From an uncultured Clostridia bacterium (GTDB lineage Bacteria > Bacillota > Clostridia > Christensenellales > Aristaeellaceae): DNA of 35,793 bases. This document shows, piece after piece, positions 7,264 through 15,418 of this stretch. The DNA lies in NCBI GenBank assembly GCA_937906775.1, contig CALCUD010000102.1, positions 1 to 35,793 on the forward strand, read 5' to 3'. How positions within the stretch are numbered: the stretch's first letter is position 1; every line of letters begins with the position of its first letter. A program made the position numbers and the translations under genes. The notes below the pieces were generated by a model that did not search any database, was not told the DNA's origin, and worked only from the letters and a program-made list of their open reading frames with translations.

Positions 7264-8787
7264 ATGAAAAAGCTTCTTTCCCTGGTTCTGGCTGTAGCCA
7301 TGCTGCTCAGCGTGTGCGCCACTGCCGGTGCGACCGATATCGCCGGCACGTACGATGTGACCCTGTGGGTCGCTGAAAAAGTTGTTGACCTGACTGCGAA
7401 GCAGATTGCAGACTTCAATGCTTCCAATGAATTCGGCATTGTGATCAACCCAACCATCGAGGCTGTTTCCGAAGCCGATGCCGCCACCCAGATGATCACC
7501 GACGTCGAAGCCGGCGGCGATCTTTACTGCTTCGCGCAGGATCAGTTCGCCCGTCTGGTGCAGGCCGGCGCTCTGATGCAGCTGGGCGCGGGCGCTTCCG
7601 CTTTCGTCACCGAGAATAACGACGCCGGCACCGTTGCCGCCGCCACCTCCGGCGAAGCCATCTACGCCTATCCCCTGACCGCTGACAACGGCTACTTCAT
7701 GTACTACGACAAGTCCGTCGTCCCGGAAGAAGACATCGACTCCCTCGAAGCGATCATCGCCGACTGCGAAGCTGCGAACAAGTTCTTCTCCTTCGAGATG
7801 CAGTCCTCTGCCTGGTACCTGGCTTCCTTCTTCTTCGCCACCGGCTGTTCCTCCGAGTGGAATACCGATGACGAAGGCAACTTCATCAGCGTCGCCGATA
7901 CCTTCAATTCCGACAATGGCCTGATTGCCGTCAAGGGAATGAAGAAGCTGGTTGACTCTCCCATCCACAACAGCTCCTCCGCGGGTTCCGACTTCGCCAG
8001 CGGTTCCGCTGTCGTCGTGACCGGCACCTGGGATTACACCACTGTTCAGGAGATTCTGGGCGACAACATGGGCGTTGCCGACCTGCCCTCCTTTGAAGTG
8101 GACGGCGTCCAGTATCACCTCGGTTCCTACAACGGCTGCAAGCTGATGGGCGTCAAGCCCCAGGTCGATCCCATCCGCGGCGCCGTGCTGAATCAGCTGG
8201 CCCAGTATCTGACCGGTGAAAAGGCCCAGATGGAACGCTTCGAAGAAGCTGCCTGGGGTCCCTCCAACCTGACCGCTCAGGCTTCCGAAGCCGTTCAGGC
8301 CAACCCCGGTCTGGCCGCGCTGATCGCGCAGGCTCCCTACTCTGTGCCTCAGGGCCAGATCCACGGCTCCTGGTGGGATATCGCCAAGGTTATCGGCGAA
8401 GACGTCAAAGCTGCCGCTGATGAAGCCGGCCTGCAGGTTGCTCTTGACAACTACATGGAGAAGATTTCCGCTCTGTTTGAGCTGGATACTTCCGCCCTGC
8501 TGTTCGTCGGTGCCTGGAACGGTTGGAATAACGCCGATGATACCGATACCTACTACCTCAAGGACGGTGCTCTGACGCTGGATGTTCCGGAAAGCGATTA
8601 TATGGGCGGACGTATTGTCAATCCCGGCAGCTGGGATACCGATAAGGGCTTTGCCCAGGTCACCGTTGGCGCGGATCTCATCAAGGATCTGGGCGCTGAC
8701 AATCCCGACAACAACATCGTTTTCGCCGAAGCCGGCAACTACACCGTGACCCTGAACGGTGCCGAGATCTCCATCGTCAAAAACTGA
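7264..8787 (+). CDS. Sugar ABC transporter substrate-binding protein (MalE-like) with an extra C-terminal domain
   Basis: A 507-residue binding protein expected to capture malto- or galacto-oligosaccharides for the permeases that follow. The signal peptide is residues 1-23 (MKKLLSLVLAVAMLLSVCAT). Cys18 is preceded by Val, so the lipobox is non-canonical and signal peptidase I cleavage after AGA is plausible. The MalE-like two-lobe body (SBP family 1) spans about 25-405, including TVEVxG-like VVVTGTWDY and the late QGQIHGSWWD. Residues 410-507 form an added domain (LFVGAWNGWNN ... GNYTVTLNGAEISIVKN) resembling SusE/SusF-type starch-binding domains; MalE proteins normally end at about 400-430. 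The start follows AGAAAGGATG about 10 bases upstream. The strong promoter and the hairpin after the gene suggest that it is made in excess over the permeases. Galactan context (GH53) and starch context (GH13, C-terminal domain) both apply, so specificity is unresolved. Confidence 0.93.
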   Translation: MKKLLSLVLAVAMLLSVCATAGATDIAGTYDVTLWVAEKVVDLTAKQIADFNASNEFGIVINPTIEAVSEADAATQMITDVEAGGDLYCFAQDQFARLVQAGALMQLGAGASAFVTENNDAGTVAAATSGEAIYAYPLTADNGYFMYYDKSVVPEEDIDSLEAIIADCEAANKFFSFEMQSSAWYLASFFFATGCSSEWNTDDEGNFISVADTFNSDNGLIAVKGMKKLVDSPIHNSSSAGSDFASGSAVVVTGTWDYTTVQEILGDNMGVADLPSFEVDGVQYHLGSYNGCKLMGVKPQVDPIRGAVLNQLAQYLTGEKAQMERFEEAAWGPSNLTAQASEAVQANPGLAALIAQAPYSVPQGQIHGSWWDIAKVIGEDVKAAADEAGLQVALDNYMEKISALFELDTSALLFVGAWNGWNNADDTDTYYLKDGALTLDVPESDYMGGRIVNPGSWDTDKGFAQVTVGADLIKDLGADNPDNNIVFAEAGNYTVTLNGAEISIVKN

Positions 8788-8828
8788 TCCGGCAGCCTTC
8801 ACAACTCCAGCCAAGGTTGATTAACTGG

Positions 8829-8865
8829 CGGCCGGAGCCAACACCCGTTGGTTCCGGCCGTTTTT
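8829..8865 (+). terminator. Intercistronic hairpin with U-tract between binding protein and permease genes
   Basis: A 14-bp stem (8829-8842 pairing with 8847-8860, one G-U pair, loop ACCC) is followed by TTTTT at 8861-8865. It has full intrinsic-terminator form but lies inside the operon, 21 bases before the permease ATG. Partial termination, or protection of the upstream message from 3' decay, would give more binding protein than permease. Confidence 0.85.
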
Positions 8866-8886
8866 ATAAGGAGTGGATTACGGACC

Positions 8887-10428
8887 ATGAACAAGCTGTC
8901 AGACCTGGAATATCTGAAGCTTTCAAAAGGTCAGAAATTCCTGTACCGTCTGAAATCCTTCTTCTGCAGCATTCCGTCCGGTCTGAAGAACTTCTTTGTG
9001 AAGATCTTTCTGTTGTTGAAAAGCAGCATTCTGACCGTCGGACGCGAACTGAAGGATATCGGGCAGACCTTCGCGAAAGGCGACTGGAAAACAAAAACAT
9101 CCTTCTTCATTATGGGCTTCGGAAATATCGCCCGCGGACAGATTCTGCGCGGACTGCTGTTCCTGCTGTTTGAGATTGTGTTTATCGGTTATATGTTCCT
9201 GGCTGGCGGCTACTGGCTGAGTATGCTGCCCTCTCTGGGAATCACCGGACCGAGCAAAAAGCTGGATCCCATTCTGGATGTATACGTTACTTCCTATAAC
9301 GACAACTCCTTCAAAATCCTGCTTTACGGTGTGCTGACGATTTTTTTCATCATTGCCTTTATCTACACCTGGCGGGTCAATGTCCGTCAGAACAAACTGG
9401 CGGAACAGATCCTTGCCACCGGCAAGAAGCTGAAGAGCGGCAAAGACGATCTCCGTTCCCTGGTGGACGATCAGTTTCACAAAACGCTGCTCGCCCTGCC
9501 GATGACAGGTATTATCGTCTTCACCGTACTGCCCATCGTGTTCATGATCCTCGTCGCCTTCACCAACTATGACGGGGCGCACGACGGGTACTACAACAAC
9601 CTGTTCAGCTGGGTCGGCCTGACGAATTTCAACACCATGCTGAACTGGAACTCCAACAGCGGCGGCAGTGTCCAATCATACGCCGCCACCTTCGGTGAAG
9701 TTCTGACCTGGACGCTGATCTGGGCTTTCTTCGCCACCTTCACGAACTATTTCCTCGGCATGTTCGTAGCGATGGCCATCAACAAAAAAGGCATCCGCTT
9801 CAAGAAGACCTGGCGGACGATTCTGGTGCTGACCATAGCGATCCCGCAGTTCATCTCCCTGCTGTATGTCTCAAAAATGTTTGCGAAAAACGGATTGATC
9901 AACCTGTTCCTGCTGGATATGGGGTGGATCCAGAAAGCGCTTCCCTTCTGGGAGGATGCCACATGGGCCCGGATCACCGTGATCCTGATCAACATCTGGA
10001 TCGGTATCCCTTATCTGATGCTCTCCACGACCGGCATTCTGATGAACATCCCCGCTGATCTGTATGAATCCGCACGGATCGACGGCGCCAGCGGCTGGCA
10101 GCAGTACCGGAAGATCACCCTGCCTTATATGCTGTTCGTAATGGGGCCGAATCTGCTGACAAGCTTCACGGGCAACATGAACAACTTCAACGTCATTTAT
10201 CTGTTGACAGGCGGTGCGCCGACCAATCCGGCAGCCTCGTCAGCAGCCGGCACCGTCGGCTATACCGATCTGCTGATCACCTGGCTGTTCAAGATCACGA
10301 CCGGCGCGGAATCCCAGTACTATCTGGCTTCCGTCATCGGTATTCTGGTCTTCATCGCCGTCGCGCTCATCTCTCTGATCGTTTACAGCCTGCTGCCGAG
10401 TATTAAGAATGAGGAGGACTTTCAGTAA
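8887..10428 (+). CDS. Sugar ABC transporter permease, MalF/GanP-like, with long N-terminal extension
   Basis: A 513-residue inner-membrane permease, one half of the oligosaccharide channel. The core BPD_transp_1 domain covers about residues 195-505 and has the EAA loop near 394-415 (ESARIDGASGWQQYRKITLP), the contact site for the ATPase. The first 195 residues carry a basic amphipathic stretch and two TM segments (about 87-105 and 143-162). Extended MalF proteins of this kind are known in Gram-positive maltodextrin and galactan systems. The ATG at 8887 lies 13 bases after AAGGAG, a longish spacer; no better in-frame start is seen. It overlaps the next permease by one base (TAATG). Confidence 0.93.
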   Translation: MNKLSDLEYLKLSKGQKFLYRLKSFFCSIPSGLKNFFVKIFLLLKSSILTVGRELKDIGQTFAKGDWKTKTSFFIMGFGNIARGQILRGLLFLLFEIVFIGYMFLAGGYWLSMLPSLGITGPSKKLDPILDVYVTSYNDNSFKILLYGVLTIFFIIAFIYTWRVNVRQNKLAEQILATGKKLKSGKDDLRSLVDDQFHKTLLALPMTGIIVFTVLPIVFMILVAFTNYDGAHDGYYNNLFSWVGLTNFNTMLNWNSNSGGSVQSYAATFGEVLTWTLIWAFFATFTNYFLGMFVAMAINKKGIRFKKTWRTILVLTIAIPQFISLLYVSKMFAKNGLINLFLLDMGWIQKALPFWEDATWARITVILINIWIGIPYLMLSTTGILMNIPADLYESARIDGASGWQQYRKITLPYMLFVMGPNLLTSFTGNMNNFNVIYLLTGGAPTNPAASSAAGTVGYTDLLITWLFKITTGAESQYYLASVIGILVFIAVALISLIVYSLLPSIKNEEDFQ

Positions 10429-11309
10429 TGGATGATTCAATGAGAGTTTCCTCTGCAAAGCGGCACATGGGGCTCAAAGCCTCCCGGACCGCCGCAAACA
10501 CCGCGATTTATGTACTTCTGACCATCATCAGCATCATCTGGATCATTCCCTTTATCTTTATCCTGCTCCAGAGTTTCCGCTGCGAATCCACCTGGCAGGT
10601 CGGCTATGTCGTACCTCACCAGTGGGGGTTCGATAACTATGTGAAGCTGTTCCAGACGGATTTCCCGAAGTGGTATACCAACACCTTCATCATCGCGCTC
10701 ATCACCGCCGTGCTGCAGACGGTCATCGTCCTGTGTATGAGCTATACGCTGTCCCGTTTCCGTTTCAAAATGCGGAAAGCGCTGATGAAATTCATGCTGA
10801 TCCTCGGAATGTTTCCAGGTATGCTGAGCATGATCATTCTGTACAGAGTCCTGAAGGATCTGGGCATGACGCAGGCCAATTCGGTTCCCGGTCTGATCCT
10901 CGTGTACATTGCATCCTCCGGTATGGGCTACTATATTTCCAAAGGCTTCTTTGATACGATCCCGAAATCTTTGGACGAAGCAGCCCGCGTGGACGGAGCC
11001 ACCCGGTTTCAGGTCCTGTACAAGATCATTCTTCCCCTTTCAAAGCCCATCGTGATCTATACGGTACTGACCGCTTTCATGGGTCCCTGGGGCGATTACG
11101 TCTTTGCGAAGTACATTGCCTTCGGAACCTCGGCCGGCATGAACGTCGCTGTCGGATTGTACAACTGGCTGAACAAGGACCAGATTGCCAACTCGTACAC
11201 GCTGTTCTGCGCGGGCGGCGTTTTGATCGCGATTCCGGTCACTGTTCTGTTCCTGTGCCTGCAGCGCTACTATGTCGAGGGCGTAACAGGCGGCGCCGTG
11301 AAGGGTTGA
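10428..11309 (+). CDS. Sugar ABC transporter permease, MalG/GanQ-like
   Basis: A 293-residue permease, the second half of the channel. It has six hydrophobic segments, the first at about 26-48, and an EAA loop at about 184-205 (EAARVDGATRFQVLYKIILP) for the ATPase. Its length is typical of the MalG family. The start codon shares one base with the stop of the MalF-like gene (TAATG), so translation is probably coupled; a second ATG four codons on is possible. It ends 34 bases before the ATPase gene. Confidence 0.94.
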   Translation: MDDSMRVSSAKRHMGLKASRTAANTAIYVLLTIISIIWIIPFIFILLQSFRCESTWQVGYVVPHQWGFDNYVKLFQTDFPKWYTNTFIIALITAVLQTVIVLCMSYTLSRFRFKMRKALMKFMLILGMFPGMLSMIILYRVLKDLGMTQANSVPGLILVYIASSGMGYYISKGFFDTIPKSLDEAARVDGATRFQVLYKIILPLSKPIVIYTVLTAFMGPWGDYVFAKYIAFGTSAGMNVAVGLYNWLNKDQIANSYTLFCAGGVLIAIPVTVLFLCLQRYYVEGVTGGAVKG

Positions 11310-11343
11310 CCGGCGGATATATATGAAAGGAGAATGAATTGAT

Positions 11344-12471
11344 ATGGCCAGTGTAAAGCTTACCGATGTAAAAAAGATCTATGATAACAGAGTCACTGCT
11401 GTTCATGATTTCAATCTTGACATTGCGGACAAGGAATTCGTCGTATTCGTCGGCCCTTCCGGCTGCGGTAAGTCCACAACCCTGCGTATGATCGCAGGCC
11501 TTGAGGATATTTCCGAAGGCACCGTTGAGATCGACGGAACCGTTGTCAACGATCTGCAGCCCAAGGACCGGGATATCGCCATGGTATTCCAGAATTACGC
11601 GCTGTATCCGCACATGACGGTATACGATAATATTGCCTTCTCCCTGCGGCTGAAACACGTGCCGGAGGACGAAGTATATGAAAAGGTCACCAACGCCGCG
11701 GAAATCCTCGGCATCACAGAATACCTGACCCGTAAGCCCCGCGCCCTTTCCGGCGGTCAGAAGCAGCGCGTCGCGATCGGCCGCGCCATGGTCCGGAACG
11801 CGAAGGTCTTCCTGATGGATGAGCCGCTTTCCAATCTCGACGCGAAGCTGCGGAATCAGATGCGCGCGGAAATTATCCTCCTGCGTCAGAAACTGAATAC
11901 CACTTTCATCTATGTGACCCATGACCAGACCGAGGCGATGACATTAGGCGACCGGATTGTCATCATGAAGGACGGATTCATAGAGCAGGTCGGTACCCCG
12001 ACGGAAGTCTTTGAACGGCCTGCTAATGTCTTCGTTGCCGAATTCATCGGCGCTCCGAAAATGAACATGATTGAAACGGAACTGAAGAAAGACGGCTCCG
12101 CCTACCGGGTCACGCCGTTCGGAGCAACGCTGGACGCAGGTCAGGCCAAGAGCAGCAAACTGGCAGCAAAGAACGTGGATCCCGGAACAATCCTGCTCGG
12201 CGTCCGCCCTGAGCATATCACGCTCCGGGAAGGACCCGCGGCCGACGCGATTCCCTGCACGCTTGAGGTCAATGAGATGATGGGCAGCGAGCTTCATCTG
12301 CATGTCTATACCGAAGACGGCACCCGTCTGATCGTTCGTGTTCCCACCGTCGGGTTGAGCGAAGAGCTCCGCAGTTCCCTGACATACGGGGCAAAGCTGT
12401 ACATTTCCTTTACGGGTAAAGTCATGCATTTCTTTGACAAGGATTCCGGGCTCAATCTGATCTACGGCTGA
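11344..12471 (+). CDS. msmX: Carbohydrate ABC transporter ATPase, MsmX/UgpC type
   Basis: A 375-residue ATPase that powers the permease pair. It has Walker A GPSGCGKST (37-45), a Q-loop at Gln83 (VFQNYALYPHM), signature LSGGQKQR (135-142), Walker B VFLMDEP with Glu160, and switch His193 (THDQTEAM). Residues from about 235 form the TOBE/OB regulatory domain of sugar importers (PGTILLGVRPEHITL). In many Bacillota one MsmX serves several sugar transporters and is encoded alone. Here it sits in the operon 34 bases after the MalG-like gene, with AAAGGAG 11 bases before the ATG. The name msmX denotes subfamily, not proven orthology. Confidence 0.94.
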   Translation: MASVKLTDVKKIYDNRVTAVHDFNLDIADKEFVVFVGPSGCGKSTTLRMIAGLEDISEGTVEIDGTVVNDLQPKDRDIAMVFQNYALYPHMTVYDNIAFSLRLKHVPEDEVYEKVTNAAEILGITEYLTRKPRALSGGQKQRVAIGRAMVRNAKVFLMDEPLSNLDAKLRNQMRAEIILLRQKLNTTFIYVTHDQTEAMTLGDRIVIMKDGFIEQVGTPTEVFERPANVFVAEFIGAPKMNMIETELKKDGSAYRVTPFGATLDAGQAKSSKLAAKNVDPGTILLGVRPEHITLREGPAADAIPCTLEVNEMMGSELHLHVYTEDGTRLIVRVPTVGLSEELRSSLTYGAKLYISFTGKVMHFFDKDSGLNLIYG

Positions 12472-12484
12472 TCCGTTTCCAAAA

Positions 12485-12520
12485 AACATCAGGCTTCGGA
12501 GCATTCCGGAGCCTGATGTT
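12485..12520. terminator. Bidirectional terminator between msmX-like and cvpA genes
   Basis: A 16-bp stem (12485-12500 with 12505-12520, one G-U pair, loop GCAT) sits between convergent genes. On the plus strand it is followed by a weak TTCGTTT-type tract. On the minus strand it is followed by an uninterrupted U-tract read from A12481-12486. It can serve both operons. Confidence 0.85.
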
Positions 12521-12594
12521 CGTTTATGGTGAAACTGTTTCTGCGTTCCGGATACCGGTCTGCAGAAAAGACGCGCGTATCCGGTATGACGGGC

Positions 12595-13296
12595 TTAAAG
12601 ATGTCCCCGCATGACCGCCAGGATCAGATTCCCGCTGTTGAAAAACGGCGCGAGAGAGCTGGCGGAAACCGCTTCCTGAACCATATCCAGCGGCAGTACC
12701 GTCTGCAGCAGAGGCAGAAGGGTAAAAGCGATGAAGCAAAGCAGAATGCCCCGAAGCAGGCCGAATACGCCGCCCACGAGCGAATTCAGCTGTTTCAGGA
12801 CCGGGAACTTGAAAATTGCTTTCAGAAAGCCCAGCAGGAAATGAGACAGGATAAAAATGACGATAAAGCACAGGATGAAGGCGATCACGCTCAAAACAGC
12901 CCCGACAATGGTCTGGGAAACATAATCCCCGACATTGGCCGCCGCGCCGTAGATCTGATTCGTCAGATTGTTTTTCAGCAGCGAGCTGAGCGGCTCAGGC
13001 AGGTTGACCTTGGTCAGGACCTCTGCGATCTTTTCCTGTGTAAGTCCTCCGACATTGGTCAGGGACAGATTCAGATCCCCGAGCCTCGAGGAAGCGTCCG
13101 TATAGGACATCAGCGTTCTGAGAAAATCCGGGTTTCCTTTGATGAGGTCCACCAGTTTCGGACTGAGCCAGAAACTGAGACCGATGGACAGCGCGCAGCT
13201 TCCGAGAGAAGCCACCGAGGCCACAAATCCCCGGTACAGGCCTACCAGTACGCTCAACGCCAGAATGGCGATGATAATAATGTCAACAATGTTCAT
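12595..13296 (-). CDS. cvpA: CvpA family membrane protein
   Basis: A 233-residue protein with four or five hydrophobic segments: residues 1-20 (MNIVDIIIIAILALSVLVGL), 24-46, about 125-155, and 180-198. The opening ...VDIIII..ILALSVLVGLYRGF is the CvpA/colicin V production signature. A polar insert (about 50-120) separates the first and second helix pairs. Family members are inner-membrane proteins tied to envelope homeostasis, but their biochemical role is unsettled. It is last in a probable operon with the class A PBP, endonuclease IV and L,D-transpeptidase genes, 24 bases after the transpeptidase stop. The ribosome site is weak (GAGGGGG is about 16 bases upstream), so coupling to upstream translation is likely. 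Confidence 0.85.
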   Translation of the reverse strand: MNIVDIIIIAILALSVLVGLYRGFVASVASLGSCALSIGLSFWLSPKLVDLIKGNPDFLRTLMSYTDASSRLGDLNLSLTNVGGLTQEKIAEVLTKVNLPEPLSSLLKNNLTNQIYGAAANVGDYVSQTIVGAVLSVIAFILCFIVIFILSHFLLGFLKAIFKFPVLKQLNSLVGGVFGLLRGILLCFIAFTLLPLLQTVLPLDMVQEAVSASSLAPFFNSGNLILAVMRGHL

Positions 13297-13320
13297 GATC
13301 CGTTCCGGGTCCCCCTCTCC

Positions 13321-14553
13321 CTACTTTGATTTTTTCAACGGTCTCGGGCAGGAGGTTCTGGCCTCGGTCAGCACCGGATCATGATCTCCGCCTTCAGTAT
13401 AAACCGCGTTGATCTCGTCGATCTCCGCCTTTCGGAGCGGCGGCGTACAATAATCGCACCGGGTCAGCGTGCTGTAGGGTTCCGTATCCAGCTCCTGATA
13501 GGTAAAGGGCTCCATCGTCACATTCTTTTTCTTGATGCTGTAGCAGTGGTCCGCGGTGTGATAATTCTCTCCGCCGTTCGGATTATAGTACAGGATGGTA
13601 TCATCCGCCGGATAATTGATCTGACGCCCCTGCCAGTCCTCCCAGATCAGAAGTCTGACCTTGCTGTTCGGTTTCAGATTATTCCAGATCCATTCCATAT
13701 TGACGCCCTCCGGCGTCCTTTTCCGCTGTACACGGATGCACCCATGGCTGGCTTTTGTTCCGAGTTTTGCCTCCGTCCTCCTGTAATCCTTTCCGCCGTC
13801 GCTCATCACGGTATACGGGACCTCGTGCAGAAGGTCGCCTTTATTGAACCGCAATGCATATCCGCACTTCAGATTGTCGGAGGCAAAGGTGCCGACTTTG
13901 CTGGTCAGGATGAACTCACCGCTCCGGGTTTCATTGTACGGCTGTCTTTCATTGGACAGTCCGGTCGAAACCAGCAGCGTCGTGAACAGCTTTCCCTCTT
14001 TAAAAATATAAAGGCGCTGTGTCAGTTTATCGATCACGAAGCCCATTGTCTGGTTCGGCGTAACGGTTTTCAGATACTTGGTCGGCACATAACCCTGAAC
14101 CAGCGTATTCCAGTTCAGAAACGCAGAATCGTGAAAGGAGGAGGAGTAACACTCGATCAGCGTCCACTCATCCCCCTCTTCAAGCACATGGACTCCCTGT
14201 GTTTCACAGGTCACAACTCCCAGCCCCGTGCTTTCGGAATCCGGCTGTTCACGCACCGCAACCTGCGTTTTCTCGGAGTTCTTGGCTCCCTTATCCAGCA
14301 CAGTCATCGGCGAGGTCAGCACTTTCCAGATAGCTTCTTCATCTTTGATATCCATCGGTAGCGTCCAGTAATTCAATTCCGGATCCTGTCCCTCCCAGGC
14401 ACTTCCCCTGGCCGGCGTAAAGGATTCATTGTCATTGAGAACGATATTCTCCACGATCTCCTCGACCGTTATCTCATCCGCCGTTTCCATCGCGGCTGTG
14501 CAGATCGCACAGATCAGAATGAACACCGTGATCAGAAAGCCTGTCTTTTTCAA
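13321..14553 (-). CDS. Secreted L,D-transpeptidase (YkuD domain) with SH3-like domain
   Basis: A 410-residue cell-wall enzyme expected to form 3-3 crosslinks or anchor proteins in peptidoglycan. A signal peptide or N-terminal anchor covers residues 1-21. An SH3-like segment lies at about 96-165 (VAVREQPDSES ... GYVPTKYL). The YkuD catalytic domain is at about 170-295, with His243 (LLHEVPY) and the SHGCIRV motif carrying nucleophile Cys272. A cysteine-containing C-terminal tail follows (YHTADHCYS, CDYCTPPL). The start codon is TTG at 14553, ten bases after AGGAG; no ATG fits. It lies 20 bases after nfo and 24 before cvpA, in an envelope-related operon. Confidence 0.92.
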   Translation of the reverse strand: MKKTGFLITVFILICAICTAAMETADEITVEEIVENIVLNDNESFTPARGSAWEGQDPELNYWTLPMDIKDEEAIWKVLTSPMTVLDKGAKNSEKTQVAVREQPDSESTGLGVVTCETQGVHVLEEGDEWTLIECYSSSFHDSAFLNWNTLVQGYVPTKYLKTVTPNQTMGFVIDKLTQRLYIFKEGKLFTTLLVSTGLSNERQPYNETRSGEFILTSKVGTFASDNLKCGYALRFNKGDLLHEVPYTVMSDGGKDYRRTEAKLGTKASHGCIRVQRKRTPEGVNMEWIWNNLKPNSKVRLLIWEDWQGRQINYPADDTILYYNPNGGENYHTADHCYSIKKKNVTMEPFTYQELDTEPYSTLTRCDYCTPPLRKAEIDEINAVYTEGGDHDPVLTEARTSCPRPLKKSK

Positions 14554-14573
14554 ACCGTTCTCACTCCTGTTCT

Positions 14574-15401
14574 TCAGTATCTTTCTTTCAGCATTGCGAT
14601 TTCGCGGGCATAGCCGTCCGGTTCATTCGGGGTTTCGAGATAAAACGGCAGATCCCGCAGCGCCTCATGTCGCATGACCCGCAAGATCCCTTCTGTTCCG
14701 ATTGTTCCCTCGCCGATCTTTTCATGGCGGTCCTTCCGGGAGCCTGGCAGATTCTTGCTGTCGTTGATATGGAGGGCTTTCAGCCGGTCAAGCCCGATCA
14801 CCCGGTCAAATTCCGTCAGAACGCCGTCCGGATCCGATACAATGTCGTACCCTGCGTCATGGACATGGCAGGTATCCAGACAAACGCCAAGATGATCCTT
14901 CAGCGCCACCCGGTCAATGATTTCCCGGAGCTCCTCGAAGCGGGAGCCGACTTCGCTTCCCTTTCCGGCCATCGTTTCCAGCAATACGGTCGTATGCTGT
15001 TCTTTCTTCAGGACCCGGTTCAGCATCCCGGCGATCATTTCGATTCCGGCTTCGATTCCCTGCCCCACATGGGAACCCGGATGAAAATTATAGTAATTTC
15101 CGGGCGTAGCTTCCATACGCAAAAGATCATCTGCCATAGTCCGCTCGGCAAAATCCCGGATCCCAGGATCAGCCGAACAGGCGTTCAGCGTGTAGGGGGC
15201 ATGGGCCAGAATTACAGATATGTCGTTTTCCGCCGCAAAGGTCCGGAAAGCTTCCGTATCTGCCGTATCCAGCGGTTTCGCGGTTCCGCCGCGGGGATTC
15301 CGCGTGAAAAACTGAAAGGTATTTCCCCCCAGTTCCAGAATCTGACGGCCCATCTGCATATATCCGCCGGCTGCGCTCAGGTGGCATCCGATTTTCAGCA
15401 T
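14574..15401 (-). CDS. nfo: Deoxyribonuclease IV (AP endonuclease, endonuclease IV)
   Basis: A 275-residue TIM-barrel base-excision repair enzyme that cleaves the phosphodiester bond 5' to abasic sites using a trinuclear zinc centre. Zinc-ligand motifs are visible: NFHPGSHVG, VLLETMAGKGSEVG, CLDTCHVHDAGYD, HINDSKNLPGSRKDRHEKIG, and YLETPNEPDG near the end. The length matches the family (about 280). The ATG follows AAGGAAGGAACAGAATGAT, 17 bases after the PBP stop, so it is probably co-transcribed with the wall genes, although its function is DNA repair. Confidence 0.95.
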   Translation of the reverse strand: MLKIGCHLSAAGGYMQMGRQILELGGNTFQFFTRNPRGGTAKPLDTADTEAFRTFAAENDISVILAHAPYTLNACSADPGIRDFAERTMADDLLRMEATPGNYYNFHPGSHVGQGIEAGIEMIAGMLNRVLKKEQHTTVLLETMAGKGSEVGSRFEELREIIDRVALKDHLGVCLDTCHVHDAGYDIVSDPDGVLTEFDRVIGLDRLKALHINDSKNLPGSRKDRHEKIGEGTIGTEGILRVMRHEALRDLPFYLETPNEPDGYAREIAMLKERY

Positions 15402-15418
15402 ATCATTCTGTTCCTTCC

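Noticed and set aside
7144..8814. A 556-codon open frame on the minus strand opposite the sugar-binding protein
   Set aside because: Antisense shadow of a well-supported gene, spanning its promoter and terminator regions.
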